From NCBI GenBank assembly GCA_002690655.1, contig NZFL01000034.1:1-38707 (forward strand): 38,707 nt of DNA, written 5' to 3'. Below the pieces are notes generated by a model. The model was not told the DNA's origin. It made no database searches and saw only the letters and a program-made list of their open reading frames with translations. The stretch comes from Pedosphaera sp. Lineage in GTDB: Bacteria > Verrucomicrobiota > Verrucomicrobiia > Limisphaerales > AAA164-E04. Shown piece after piece: positions 7,821-17,076 of this stretch (the stretch's first letter is position 1; the number at the start of each line of letters is the position of its first letter). Position numbers and translations under genes: made by a program.

Positions 7821-9206
7821 TCATTCGTTGTAAGCTTCCTCCCCGTGGTAGGTGGTATCAAGCCCGGTATTTTCCTCCTGCTCATCCACCCTTAAACCAA
7901 CAACTGCTTTCACCAATTTCAAAATAATGAACGTTGCCACAGCCGTATAGACAGCAGTTACAGCGGCTGCGAATAATTGAACTCCCAGTTGTTTTCCAAT
8001 CGAAAACCCTTCCCCTCCGACACCTCCGAAAGCGGGAGCCATAAAAACCCCCAACATGATCGTCCCTATGAAACCACCCACACCATGCACTCCGAACACA
8101 TCCAGTGAATCGTCATAACCCAGTTTCAACTTCAACACGGTTGAAGCCCACCAGCAGATGAATCCTGACAAAGCCCCTATGACGAGAGCCCCGACTGGAC
8201 CAACCGAACCTGAAGCGGGTGTGATGGCAGCCAATCCTGCGATGGCACCCGTTGCCGCACCCAGCATACTGGGTTTTCCGTGCTTGGCCCATTCCACAAA
8301 CATCCAGACCAATGTTGCCGTTGCTGCAGAAATTTGAGTCACCACCAAAGCGGAAGCAGCATCACCATTTGCACCCAGAGCGCTGCCTCCATTGAATCCG
8401 AACCATCCAACCCAAAGCATCGCAGCACCGGTGACCGTCATAGGCAGATTGTGAGGCATCATGGGTTTTTTGGGGAAACCCGTGCGGGGGCCCAGCATGA
8501 TACAGGCGACCAGAGCGCCTACCCCTGCGGTGATATGTACCACAATTCCTCCAGCGAAATCCTGCACGCCCATGTCGGCGAACCATCCTCCAGCTCCGCC
8601 CCAGACCATGTGACAAACGGGTGTGTAAACAATCAGGTTCCACATTGTTGTGAACAACAGGACTGCCGAAAATTTCATACGTTCCACGAACGCTCCCACC
8701 ATCAGGGCAGGAGTAATGATGAAAAATGTCATCTGGAAAGCAAAATGAAGTAACTTGGGAATGCTTCCCTCTGCAGTGGAAGCATCGACTCCTTTGAGCA
8801 TTGCGAGATCCAATGAGCCGATGAAGGAATTAAAATTAGTAGTGCCCTCTGCCATGCCATTCGTCGAAAACGAAAGGGAATATCCGCATAAAAGCCACAG
8901 GATCGTCATCGTAGCTGTCAACACAAAACAGTGCATCAGAACAGAAAGCACATTTTTACCTCTCACCAAACCTGCGTAAAACAAGGCAAGACCAGGAATG
9001 TTCATGAACAAAACCAGTGCGGTAGCCACCAGAATCCAAGCGGTATCTCCAGTGTCGATGGTGGAGTCACCCTGAGCTATCATCGCTAACGGAACCGACA
9101 GTAAAAGCCATGTCAACCATCGATAAATCGGAGATTGCAATTTTGTTTGGAAAACGCCACGCGCATGACCCGATAAGGGTACACTGACAGACTTGAAGGG
9201 GTTCAT
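7821..9206 (-). CDS. amt: AmtB ammonium transporter
   Basis: A 461-aa membrane protein of the Amt/Mep/Rh family that brings ammonium across the inner membrane. Family motifs are NIPGLALFYAGLVRGKN, GGIVVHITAGVGALVA and DVFGVHGVGGFIGTIMLG; the histidines in the last two are the twin pore histidines. GTGGFNGGSAL-type pore residues appear as GWFGFNGGSALGANG. About eleven to twelve membrane segments are present, preceded by a signal-like segment ending AMIAQGD. I chose the ATG at 9206 (MNPFKSV); a longer version would need a TTG start seven codons earlier. glnK follows directly, the reverse of the common glnK-amtB order. No sigma-54 promoter sequence was found upstream. Confidence 0.95.
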   Translation of the reverse strand: MNPFKSVSVPLSGHARGVFQTKLQSPIYRWLTWLLLSVPLAMIAQGDSTIDTGDTAWILVATALVLFMNIPGLALFYAGLVRGKNVLSVLMHCFVLTATMTILWLLCGYSLSFSTNGMAEGTTNFNSFIGSLDLAMLKGVDASTAEGSIPKLLHFAFQMTFFIITPALMVGAFVERMKFSAVLLFTTMWNLIVYTPVCHMVWGGAGGWFADMGVQDFAGGIVVHITAGVGALVACIMLGPRTGFPKKPMMPHNLPMTVTGAAMLWVGWFGFNGGSALGANGDAASALVVTQISAATATLVWMFVEWAKHGKPSMLGAATGAIAGLAAITPASGSVGPVGALVIGALSGFICWWASTVLKLKLGYDDSLDVFGVHGVGGFIGTIMLGVFMAPAFGGVGGEGFSIGKQLGVQLFAAAVTAVYTAVATFIILKLVKAVVGLRVDEQEENTGLDTTYHGEEAYNE

Positions 9207-9387
9207 GGAACGAAACACTATCACCAACCCAAGTTATCAGGCGATAAAAAAGATTATTTTTAAGTGTTGGTCAGTATTTTTTCCTTCAAATATCCAAGAG
9301 TCTGACCTGACCTGAGCGGTTCAAAAATAAAACGCTGCTTATGCTGCTTCCCGCGATTCAGTTCAAGGAACACCCAATCCGTGTATT

Positions 9388-10950
9388 CTACAGGTTTCGC
9401 TCCTTGAGAATGACCAATCTCTTGTTGCCTCTGGCATCGTGAACTACAATGACCAATCCCTTCCGCTTGAGGTCTGTATCACGATAAATCCTCGCAAAAT
9501 CGAAAGGTGACCTCACGGCTTGAAAATTCACATCGGTAATGATTTCACCCGGAGTGAGCCAATTATCAGCGAGACTTCCCTTCTCGATCTCCCAGATCAT
9601 CAATCCTTCCTGGAGAGGAACTCCAAACTGTTTGGCACCAGTTTCATCTGCTTTTCGCAATTTCAATCCAACAGGACGCGTCGGGGTTTCTCTGGGCTCG
9701 TTGGCTGTGATGGCAGTTACCGGCGGTCGCTTCCATTCCCGTGGTTTGACTTCGATCTGCAAGCGCTCTTTGTTGCGCACCACATCCAGAATGAGGGCTT
9801 TGCCAATCGATTTACTACGTACTTGATTTTTCAACTGCTGTGCAGAGGCCACTGGTTTTCCACCTACCGCAATGATGATGTCTGCTGGCTTAAGATTTGA
9901 TTCACCTGCGGCACTGTCTGCATTGATGGAAGATACGATGACACCTTTCGACACTGCGGACACAATATTATTAAGTTCGTAATTATCTGTCAGCGTCTCG
10001 ATACCAATGCCGAGCAAGGCGCGTCTGAATGTGCCTGTTTCTATTACCTGCTCAGCAATTTCCATTGCCATATTGATTGGGATGGCGAAGCCTATACCTG
10101 TGTTCAACCCGCGAATCATCGTGTTGACCCCTACGGCCTCACCCTGAATATTGACGAGTGGGCCTCCAGAATTACCGGGGTTAATGTCCGCGTCTGTCTG
10201 GATGAAATCGTGATCAAGATTGTATTGCCGTGTCACGGAAGACCTGCCTTTTGCGCTGACATGCCCATAAGTGACACTGTATTCGAGCTCGAACGGAGCT
10301 CCAATCGCTATGGCAAACTCCCCTACTTTCACGCTGTCTGAATCGCCTAGTTCAATGGGCCGTAATATTGCCTCAGGAGCGTCCACAAGTTCAATCACCG
10401 CGACATCAGACTGAGAGTCATACCCTTTGACAAGGGCCCTGAAGACCCTTCCGCTCTGAAGGCGAACACGGATTCGGCTTGCTCCTTCGATGACATGATA
10501 GTTTGTCAGTACAAATCCTTTCTTGCTCAGGATCATTCCGGAGCCTTTTCCATCGTAACGATCCTTCGGAACCTGCTCGGATTGACCATTTTTTTCCGGA
10601 ACCTGCTCCTCCTTTTGCTTCTTTTGTTCATTGAAATACTTCTCGAATTTTCGGCGTTCCTCTTCTGGAAGCTGATCCAAAAAGGGTTCGTGTTGTAGAT
10701 CCATCAGAGCATTTCGCTCGTCGACCGGATGCGCCACTTCGATGACCACGACGGATGGTGATACTTTGTCGGCTACTTGTATGAAGGCTGTATTCAAACG
10801 TTGTGCCCAATTGAGAATATCCGATGCGTCTTCCGGTTGAGATGAATGATTATCTCCAAGAACATGAAAGTGCACTGCCAATGTGCATATTATGGTAAGT
10901 GTGTGAGTTAATAGGGGCTTCCTGCTCATCGTGAACCAATACATCACCAT
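9388..10950 (-). CDS. HtrA/Deg-family periplasmic serine protease with PDZ domains
   Basis: A 520-aa (longest start) trypsin-like protease of the Deg family, which degrades or holds damaged envelope proteins. The triad is H152 (LTNYHVIEG), D182 (SDVAVIEL) and S261 (NPGNSGGPLV). A charged segment rich in E, K and Q (about 88-135) sits where DegP has its regulatory LA loop. Two PDZ-like regions follow: about 305-395 (GVIVSSINADSAAGESNLKPAD) and about 430-520. The N-terminus carries a signal peptide; an internal ATG at 10929 (MSRKPLL) would give a more typical one and may be the true start. It is read away from the DUF1501 gene and lies 182 bases upstream of amtB. A stress promoter is expected but not recognised. 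Confidence 0.93.
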   Translation of the reverse strand: MVMYWFTMSRKPLLTHTLTIICTLAVHFHVLGDNHSSQPEDASDILNWAQRLNTAFIQVADKVSPSVVVIEVAHPVDERNALMDLQHEPFLDQLPEEERRKFEKYFNEQKKQKEEQVPEKNGQSEQVPKDRYDGKGSGMILSKKGFVLTNYHVIEGASRIRVRLQSGRVFRALVKGYDSQSDVAVIELVDAPEAILRPIELGDSDSVKVGEFAIAIGAPFELEYSVTYGHVSAKGRSSVTRQYNLDHDFIQTDADINPGNSGGPLVNIQGEAVGVNTMIRGLNTGIGFAIPINMAMEIAEQVIETGTFRRALLGIGIETLTDNYELNNIVSAVSKGVIVSSINADSAAGESNLKPADIIIAVGGKPVASAQQLKNQVRSKSIGKALILDVVRNKERLQIEVKPREWKRPPVTAITANEPRETPTRPVGLKLRKADETGAKQFGVPLQEGLMIWEIEKGSLADNWLTPGEIITDVNFQAVRSPFDFARIYRDTDLKRKGLVIVVHDARGNKRLVILKERNL

Positions 10951-11034
10951 TCATTGAAACGCAACCAAAGGAAAATGTTCTGATTTTCTTAGGATTGTTA
11001 GAGATGGAGTTTTTGTGTATGGTTGCATCACGCT

Positions 11035-12510
11035 ATGAAAACAGTTCTTCAAACATCAAGGAGGGATTTTCTCTGGCAATCCGGAGGTGGTTTGGGGGGT
11101 ATTGCTCTTGCCAGCTTGCTTAAAAGCCAAGGACTGCTGGGAGCGCCCTCCGTGAGCCCTGGCAATGAAACGTTCATGCGGCATTTTCCCAAGGCGAAAC
11201 GCGTGATCCAGCTTTTCATGGCAGGAGCAGCGAGTCATGTCGATACTTTTGACTATAAACCAATGCTCATCAAAAAGAACGGGCAAACTTGGGATCCTGG
11301 AGAATCTGTTGAGTTATTTCAAAGTCAACCAGGAAATACCTTTGCCTCACCGTGGGACTGGCGAGCGCATGGTCAATCGGGGAAACGGCTCAGCGAGATC
11401 GTGGCACCCCTTGGTAAATGTGTGGATGACATGGCTTTTGTTCATAACCTGATAGGGAAGACAGGGGTGCACAGTCAGGCGACCTATCTGCAATCCACTG
11501 GATTTCAAAGACCTGGATTTCCCGGGATGGGAGCATGGATTTCATATGGACTTGGAAGTTTAAACGAAAATTTACCCACATTCGTTGTCTTGCCCGATCA
11601 TCGAGGATATGCATCCAACGGGCCGAAGAACTGGGATGCGGCCTTCTTACCCACGCATCATCAAGGCACGGTTATTTTCCCAAACCGAACGAACCCTATC
11701 AATGACCTTTTTGCTGCCGAGAATGATTATATCACTCCAGAGAGCGAAGAAGAGGGCCTCGATTTATTGAGAGCATCCAACCTGCAGCACCAATCAGAGC
11801 GAGAAGGGGATGAGCGATTGGAAGCAAGGATACGCTCCTATGAACTGGCTGCTCGCATGCAATTAAGTGCTCCTGAGTCGATGGATATTTCGAAAGAACC
11901 CGAATACATACGTCGCAATTATGGATTGGAACATGGGCAGAGCTCATTTCCCAAAGAGATTAATGATGTCGAGGAGACTGATTACTGGGGGCGAAAGTGC
12001 CTGGTTGCGCGAAGGCTTCTGGAGCGTGGTGTCCGTTTTGTTCAAATCTGGTCTGGAAATGATAATGGTTTTCCTCGCCGTAACTGGGATTCTCATGAAG
12101 ACATTTACCGGGATCATGGGCCTTTAGCCACGGGAATGGCCCGTGGAACAGCGGCACTTATTGAGGATTTGAAGCAGCGGGGGATGCTTGATGATACATT
12201 GATTCTTTGGACCACCGAATTCGGTCGCATGCCTTGTGCACAGGGTGGTAAGGGTCGGGATCACAATCCCTTTTGCTTTACAAACTGGTTATGTGGCGGA
12301 GGCATTAATGGGGGAATTACCCATGGAGAGAGCGACGAATGGGGCTTTCGTCCTGCAGATCGAAATCACCCTACAACCGTTCATGACCTACACGCCACCA
12401 TTCTTCGTCTGCTGGGGATCGATCATGAAAAAATGACATTTCGACATAATGGTATTGACCGACGCCTCACCGATGTCCACGGAGAAGTGATCCAACCTTT
12501 ATTGGCATAA
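11035..12510 (+). CDS. DUF1501 family exported protein (Tat signal)
   Basis: A 491-aa protein of the DUF1501 family, which belongs to the alkaline-phosphatase-like/sulfatase fold group and is abundant in Planctomycetes and Verrucomicrobia. The N-terminus has TSRRDFLWQSGGGLGGIALA, a clear twin-arginine signal. Family motifs are RVIQLFMAGAASHVDTFDYKP, GRKCLVARRLLERGVRFVQ, TTEFGRMPCAQGGKGRDHNP and the closing HPTTVHDLHATILRLLGIDH. The biochemical function of the family is not firmly known. I chose the ATG at 11035 over an in-frame TTG four codons upstream. In PVC genomes this gene usually follows a DUF1549/DUF1553 cytochrome-like gene; none is present here. Confidence 0.92.
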   Translation: MKTVLQTSRRDFLWQSGGGLGGIALASLLKSQGLLGAPSVSPGNETFMRHFPKAKRVIQLFMAGAASHVDTFDYKPMLIKKNGQTWDPGESVELFQSQPGNTFASPWDWRAHGQSGKRLSEIVAPLGKCVDDMAFVHNLIGKTGVHSQATYLQSTGFQRPGFPGMGAWISYGLGSLNENLPTFVVLPDHRGYASNGPKNWDAAFLPTHHQGTVIFPNRTNPINDLFAAENDYITPESEEEGLDLLRASNLQHQSEREGDERLEARIRSYELAARMQLSAPESMDISKEPEYIRRNYGLEHGQSSFPKEINDVEETDYWGRKCLVARRLLERGVRFVQIWSGNDNGFPRRNWDSHEDIYRDHGPLATGMARGTAALIEDLKQRGMLDDTLILWTTEFGRMPCAQGGKGRDHNPFCFTNWLCGGGINGGITHGESDEWGFRPADRNHPTTVHDLHATILRLLGIDHEKMTFRHNGIDRRLTDVHGEVIQPLLA

Positions 12511-12529
12511 CATTTTCGGACCACGGTCC

Positions 12530-13093
12530 TCAATCAGTTGGGTTCAATTGGGTCCAGCGCTCTAATGCTCTTTTCATGGATTCAAAAGCCAACTCATCTA
12601 TCCTGACGTCTTTTGGGTTCAACCAATGAAGTCCTGCCACTTCGTTTGGATCCAATAAGGCCTTTGTGCGGCTGCAGGTTGCCGAGAAGAAAAAATCAAG
12701 CACGGGGTAGTTGATGCTCTTGTATAGATAAGTGTTTGGGAAACTGGCCAGGTATTCAACGTTCTCTACCTTCAGGCCCACCTCTTCCTTGATTTCACGC
12801 TCAAGCGCCAACTCGGCGATTTCGCCTGCATCAATGAATCCTCCCACAAAAGCTAATTTGCCCTTGGCTGGTTCTTGAGCGCGTTCGATAAACAATAGTT
12901 TTCCCTCATTGTTCAAGACCATACCAACAGCGGCAATCGTAGGATTGAAAAAGTAGGTGTGTGCGCAAGCGCTGCAAACAAAGCAAGGTCGTTCGATTGG
13001 AGGCTGCGCTTTTCCACACGACGGGCAAAATTTAAACGTCTGATAGGGCTTCACCAGTTCATTGTCTTCACATTCCCTGCCAACATCAAGCAC
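12530..13093 (-). CDS. NUDIX hydrolase with N-terminal zinc ribbon (NudC-like)
   Basis: A 187-aa protein. Residues about 22-48 hold a four-cysteine zinc ribbon (FCPSCGK ... CFVCSACAHTYF). Residues about 50-185 are a NUDIX fold with the box GGFIDAGEIAELALEREIKEEVGL, which matches the G-x5-E-x7-R-E-x2-E-E-x-G pattern that binds Mg and cleaves nucleoside diphosphate bonds. The layout resembles NAD pyrophosphatase NudC but the protein is shorter, without the N-terminal domain, so the substrate is not certain. The start is a GTG at 13093, the only start codon before the zinc ribbon; no ribosome site supports it. It converges on the DUF1501 gene with 19 bases between stops. Confidence 0.87.
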   Translation of the reverse strand: MLDVGRECEDNELVKPYQTFKFCPSCGKAQPPIERPCFVCSACAHTYFFNPTIAAVGMVLNNEGKLLFIERAQEPAKGKLAFVGGFIDAGEIAELALEREIKEEVGLKVENVEYLASFPNTYLYKSINYPVLDFFFSATCSRTKALLDPNEVAGLHWLNPKDVRIDELAFESMKRALERWTQLNPTD

Positions 13094-13355
13094 ATCACTT
13101 TTGTATTGAGTTATGAAATTGTGTTTTTTTGGTTTCTTTCCCAGGACATGCTACCTTTTTTCAATTAAGAGGCAGCTGGGCCAAACGCTTGATTTAGGTG
13201 TATGAAGATCATTTGCTATTTGTGAAGAGGCTGCTGGAGGCTTTTTGCGATTAAAAGAGCAAGATAATGCATAAATCATGTGCTTCTGACGTTTTGGCTG
13301 CTTGACAACGTCTTGTGGTCAGGGAGACACTTGTGGTTTTGATCCAATAAGAATT

Positions 13356-14798
13356 ATGGCAGAGCCCAAGGTAAATGAACTCATGGAAAAAATCGTGTCG
13401 TTATCCAAGCGACGTGGTTTCATCTTTCAATCTTCAGAAATCTACGGAGGCATCAACGGGTTCTGGGACTACGGCCCGCTGGGCGCTGAATTAAAGCGTA
13501 ATGTCAAGGATCTGTGGTGGCAATCCATGACCCGCGATCGGGAGGATGTAGTAGGATTGGATGCAACCATCATCATGCATCCGAAGGTATGGGAAGCCAG
13601 TGGACATACATCTACCTTCAGTGATCCCATGGTCGATTGTAAAGATTGCAAAGGGCGATTCAGGGCAGATCAGGTTGATAATACCCCTTGCCTCAAGAAA
13701 CCAAGTAAAATGGTGACAGAGTGTGGATCCGACAAGACGGAGCCGCGGGCATTCAATTTGATGTTCAAAACGTACGTTGGCCCCGTTGAAACAGAGGATA
13801 ACGTCGCCTACCTTCGCCCGGAGACTGCCCAAGCAATTTTTGCTCAATTCAAGAACGTTTCTGATGTCTCGCGGCAAAAAATCCCTTTTGGAATCTGCCA
13901 AATCGGTAAAGCATTTCGGAATGAAATTAACCCTCGGAACTATACCTTTCGATCACGCGAATTCGAGCAGATGGAACTCGAATTTTTCATTAAACCCGAC
14001 GAGATTGCGCATGCTCAGGGAGGGGCTCCAGCAGAAGAAGCCCCCACGGATTCACCCGAATCCAACTGGGGATGGAAACAGTGGCATGGCTACTGGGTAA
14101 ACCAGCGTTTGAATTGGTATGAGAGCATTGGACTCCCTTCTGATTCCCTTGAGTTACACTGGCAGACGGACGACGAATTGGCCCACTACGCCCGTGCGAC
14201 GGTGGACATCATGTTTAAATTTCCTTTCGGAGTTCAGGAATTGGAAGGTGTTGCTGCACGCTCCAACTACGACTTGACTCAACATCAGGAACACAGTGGT
14301 AAGTCGATGGAATATTTTGATGAAGAAGCCAAAACCCGCTACATACCGCACGTCATCGAGCCCAGTGCTGGTGTGGATCGAATGGTTCTGGCGCTGATTT
14401 GTAACGCATACCATGAGGCCATGATTCCCAATGCAAAAGGGGTGATGGAGAAGCGCATCGTCATGCGATTCCATCCCAGCGTCGCGCCCATCAAAGTAGG
14501 CGTGTTCCCTTTACTTAAAAATAAACCGGAACTTGTTGAAAAAGCGAAAGCTGTATACGACCTGCTTAAACCTCATTTCAATTGTTTCTACGATGAAGCT
14601 GGGGCCATCGGTAAAAGATATGCACGTCAGGACGAAATAGGGACACCCTATTGCGTGACCATTGATTTCGATACTCTCGGAGAGAACCCGGATCTGTTGG
14701 ATACCGTGACGCTGCGTGAACGTGATACCACCAATCAGTCGCGCGTCACGATTCAGGACCTGCTGGCAACTTTGAAATCGGGCCTTGGTTTGCCTTGA
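13356..14798 (+). CDS. glyS: Glycyl-tRNA synthetase, dimeric class II type
   Basis: A 480-aa synthetase of the alpha-2 type, which charges tRNA-Gly in the cytoplasm. Class II signatures include [21 protein letters not shown] at the start, [42 protein letters not shown] (motif 2), and [14 protein letters not shown] (motif 3). The anticodon-binding domain follows from about residue 370 ([18 protein letters not shown]) and ends near [12 protein letters not shown] zinc-ribbon-like insert ([12 protein letters not shown]) lies near residue 95. I chose the ATG at 13356 because the family begins shortly before the KRRGFIFQ segment; an upstream in-frame TTG adds 18 unlikely residues. The 262-base gap upstream has no recognisable feature. 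Confidence 0.97.
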   Translation: MAEPKVNELMEKIVSLSKRRGFIFQSSEIYGGINGFWDYGPLGAELKRNVKDLWWQSMTRDREDVVGLDATIIMHPKVWEASGHTSTFSDPMVDCKDCKGRFRADQVDNTPCLKKPSKMVTECGSDKTEPRAFNLMFKTYVGPVETEDNVAYLRPETAQAIFAQFKNVSDVSRQKIPFGICQIGKAFRNEINPRNYTFRSREFEQMELEFFIKPDEIAHAQGGAPAEEAPTDSPESNWGWKQWHGYWVNQRLNWYESIGLPSDSLELHWQTDDELAHYARATVDIMFKFPFGVQELEGVAARSNYDLTQHQEHSGKSMEYFDEEAKTRYIPHVIEPSAGVDRMVLALICNAYHEAMIPNAKGVMEKRIVMRFHPSVAPIKVGVFPLLKNKPELVEKAKAVYDLLKPHFNCFYDEAGAIGKRYARQDEIGTPYCVTIDFDTLGENPDLLDTVTLRERDTTNQSRVTIQDLLATLKSGLGLP

Positions 14799-14917
14799 TC
14801 CGGGAATCTCAATCACCCTCATCCCGAACATGGTTCAAAAGACAGGGATGATTTTCGGTTTTCCCGGTTCAGAGATTCGTCGCTCGACATTAAGTTGAGG
14901 ATTATTAGTATAAAGGC

Positions 14918-16060
14918 TTGAAAAAGGCAGATACCAAGTCAGCTGTGAGCTCCTTGTTGATGGACTTGATATCCATCCCAAGTGTGAACCCTGCTTTTTG
15001 CTCGGACGATGCGTTAAACGGGGAAGAGCGTGTTGCGGAGATGCTTGCTCAGCATGGTGCCAAACTGGGATTGGATTTTAAATATCAGTTGGTGAAAGGC
15101 AAGCGCAGTAACCTTGTCTTGAAATACAAACCTTGTTCACGCCCCTGTCACCGCTTGCTGCTGGCACCCCACATGGATACGGTCGTTGCGGATGAGGCGC
15201 AATTAAACCCGCACATCAAGCAAGGCAGGATTTATGGACGAGGCGCCTGTGATACAAAAGGAAGTATCGCGGCAATGATGAATGCCCTTGCCCGGATCTC
15301 AGCCAGTCCTGACCGCCCCAGAAACACGGAAATCCATCTGGCATGTTTGGTGGATGAAGAATATGGCCAACTGGGCTCACGTGCTTTTTCAAAACGTAAT
15401 AAGCCTTACGATCTGGCCATTGTTGGAGAGCCAACTTCCAACAAGATCGTGACCGCTCACAAAGGAGCCATGTGGTTTCATTTGCAAACGCGTGGATTGG
15501 CTGCTCATGGGGCCCGGCCGTCACTTGGTAACAATGCCATTCATTCGATGGCGAGTGCTGTTCAGTTTCTGGAACAGGATTATCGAGAACAATTAAACCG
15601 GCGCAGGCATCCTCTACTGGGACCCGCAACCATTAATGTGGGAACCATAAGTGGTGGTAAACAACCCAACATCGTGCCTGATGCTTGCTCCATCTCTGCA
15701 GACCGCAGGACGCTTCCTGGCGAAAGCAACGCTGCCATCGCAAGGGAAATACTAGCCGCCCTCAGAAAGAAAGGTATCAAAGCATCCCTGGATTACAGGC
15801 GGGATGCAGAATGTCCAGCGATGGAAACACAATCTGATCTGCCCTGGATTCAAAAATTAATGGCCCTGTCACGGCAGAAAAAACCTCTTGGTGTTGATTA
15901 CTTTTGTGATGCTGCCTTCATTGCTCAAAACGGCACGCCTTGTATCGTTTTCGGACCAGGGAGCATTGATCAGGCGCACACCGCCGACGAATGGATCTCC
16001 ATTCGCTCGCTCGAACATTGTGTTGAAAAATACTTGCAATTTTTCAGATCACTACCATGA
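14918..16060 (+). CDS. M20-family metallopeptidase/deacylase (ArgE/DapE-like)
   Basis: A 380-aa protein of the M20 dinuclear zinc amidohydrolase family, which cuts the amide bond of N-acyl amino acids or small peptides. Metal-binding motifs are LLAPHMDTVV (about residue 87), GRGACDTKGSIAAM (the bridging Asp), CLVDEEYGQLGSRA with the catalytic Glu pair, and a later histidine in QAHTADEWIS. A dimerisation domain occupies about 185-295. The start is a TTG at 14918; the next ATG (14960) would remove part of the helix before the conserved LISIPSVNP segment. The stop overlaps the start of the glycosyltransferase gene by four bases (ATGA), suggesting translational coupling. The exact substrate cannot be fixed from sequence. 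Confidence 0.88.
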   Translation: MKKADTKSAVSSLLMDLISIPSVNPAFCSDDALNGEERVAEMLAQHGAKLGLDFKYQLVKGKRSNLVLKYKPCSRPCHRLLLAPHMDTVVADEAQLNPHIKQGRIYGRGACDTKGSIAAMMNALARISASPDRPRNTEIHLACLVDEEYGQLGSRAFSKRNKPYDLAIVGEPTSNKIVTAHKGAMWFHLQTRGLAAHGARPSLGNNAIHSMASAVQFLEQDYREQLNRRRHPLLGPATINVGTISGGKQPNIVPDACSISADRRTLPGESNAAIAREILAALRKKGIKASLDYRRDAECPAMETQSDLPWIQKLMALSRQKKPLGVDYFCDAAFIAQNGTPCIVFGPGSIDQAHTADEWISIRSLEHCVEKYLQFFRSLP

Positions 16061-17058
16061 CTTCAAATTGCCCGATACTTTCAATCATAGTCGCGGCACC
16101 CCCTGATCAGGAAATCCTCCCATCGATTGAATCTCTCAGGGTATTGGATGTTCCAGAAGATTTTGCAGAGATGATCATTACTCGAGGTCGAATGCCTTCG
16201 ATTCAGAGAAATGTCGCCGTAAGGCATGCCTCTGGGCAATGGCTTTACTTTTTGGATGACGATTCAATCCTCACCCCTCAGTCATGGGAAAGAGTAATGG
16301 ATTGGCTTGGAAAGTCAGATGCAGAAGTTGTGGGGGGGCCCAATCTATGTCCAGAGGATGCCAGTTTTGTTCAAACAATTTTTGAAGTTTTACTAGGGAG
16401 TGCATTGACCTTTGGACCCAGTCGATCCAGGTATATGCCCATTGGAAAACAAAGGGCCAGCTCTGAAAAGGAGTTGATCCTCTGTAATCTATTGATACGA
16501 AAAAGTGCATTTGAGAAAGCGGGTGGATTTGATGAGGCTCTTTATCCGAATGAGGAAAATGCATTGATGGAATCCATTGCACATGAAGGGGGGCGCCTGT
16601 TTTATGACCCGGCACTCAGCGTTAAACGTTACCCCAGAAGTACCGTTGGAAGTTTTCTTTACATGTTGTACCGTTATGGACGCGGGCGGGCACAGCAATT
16701 TAGACGTCACCCCAGTTCGAGTTCACTGTTGAACATGGCTCCCGCTTTATTTCTCGTTTATACCCTTATAAATATTGGTTTGTTTGTTCCGGGGACGGTG
16801 CAGATTCGATCTTCCTTGGCGATGCTCATGCTCTTGCCTTTTCTTTTGTATGGACTGGCATTACTGGGGCAAATGATGGTCAATATCAAATCGTTTGGAT
16901 TTCGAAAAAGTCTATTGGCTATGCCATTGATGTTGTTGTGTCATCTATATTATGGAACTGGTTTTTGGGTTGGATGTGTAAAAAATAGCGATCATTCCGA
17001 CTCGGCATTCAATGCTTCCGAAGTAGTTATTGAAAAACTTCACATGACGAATCAGTAA
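16057..17058 (+). CDS. GT2-family glycosyltransferase with C-terminal membrane segments
   Basis: A 333-aa glycosyltransferase of the GT-A fold. The N-terminal half carries SIIVAAPPDQEILPSIESL, then RNVAVRHASGQWLYFLDDDSIL, whose DDD is the nucleotide-sugar/metal-binding motif, and later the acceptor-side segment EKAGGFDEALYPNEEN. Residues about 225-310 hold two or three membrane segments (APALFLVYTLINIGLFV, LAMLMLLPFLLYGLALLGQ), so the enzyme works at the inner face of the cytoplasmic membrane. The N-terminus is short for the family. It overlaps the M20 gene and is followed after 18 bases by a flippase, which points to assembly of a surface glycan. Donor and acceptor are unknown. Confidence 0.9.
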   Translation: MTSNCPILSIIVAAPPDQEILPSIESLRVLDVPEDFAEMIITRGRMPSIQRNVAVRHASGQWLYFLDDDSILTPQSWERVMDWLGKSDAEVVGGPNLCPEDASFVQTIFEVLLGSALTFGPSRSRYMPIGKQRASSEKELILCNLLIRKSAFEKAGGFDEALYPNEENALMESIAHEGGRLFYDPALSVKRYPRSTVGSFLYMLYRYGRGRAQQFRRHPSSSSLLNMAPALFLVYTLINIGLFVPGTVQIRSSLAMLMLLPFLLYGLALLGQMMVNIKSFGFRKSLLAMPLMLLCHLYYGTGFWVGCVKNSDHSDSAFNASEVVIEKLHMTNQ

Positions 17059-17076
17059 ACTTGAGACCTGATTAAA

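Noticed and set aside
12515..12530. GGACCACGGTCC hairpin as terminator between DUF1501 and NUDIX genes
   Set aside because: The stem is four pairs with no T-run on either side.
13302..13355. TTG start 18 codons upstream of glyS
   Set aside because: The added residues do not resemble the family start, and an ATG lies at the expected place.
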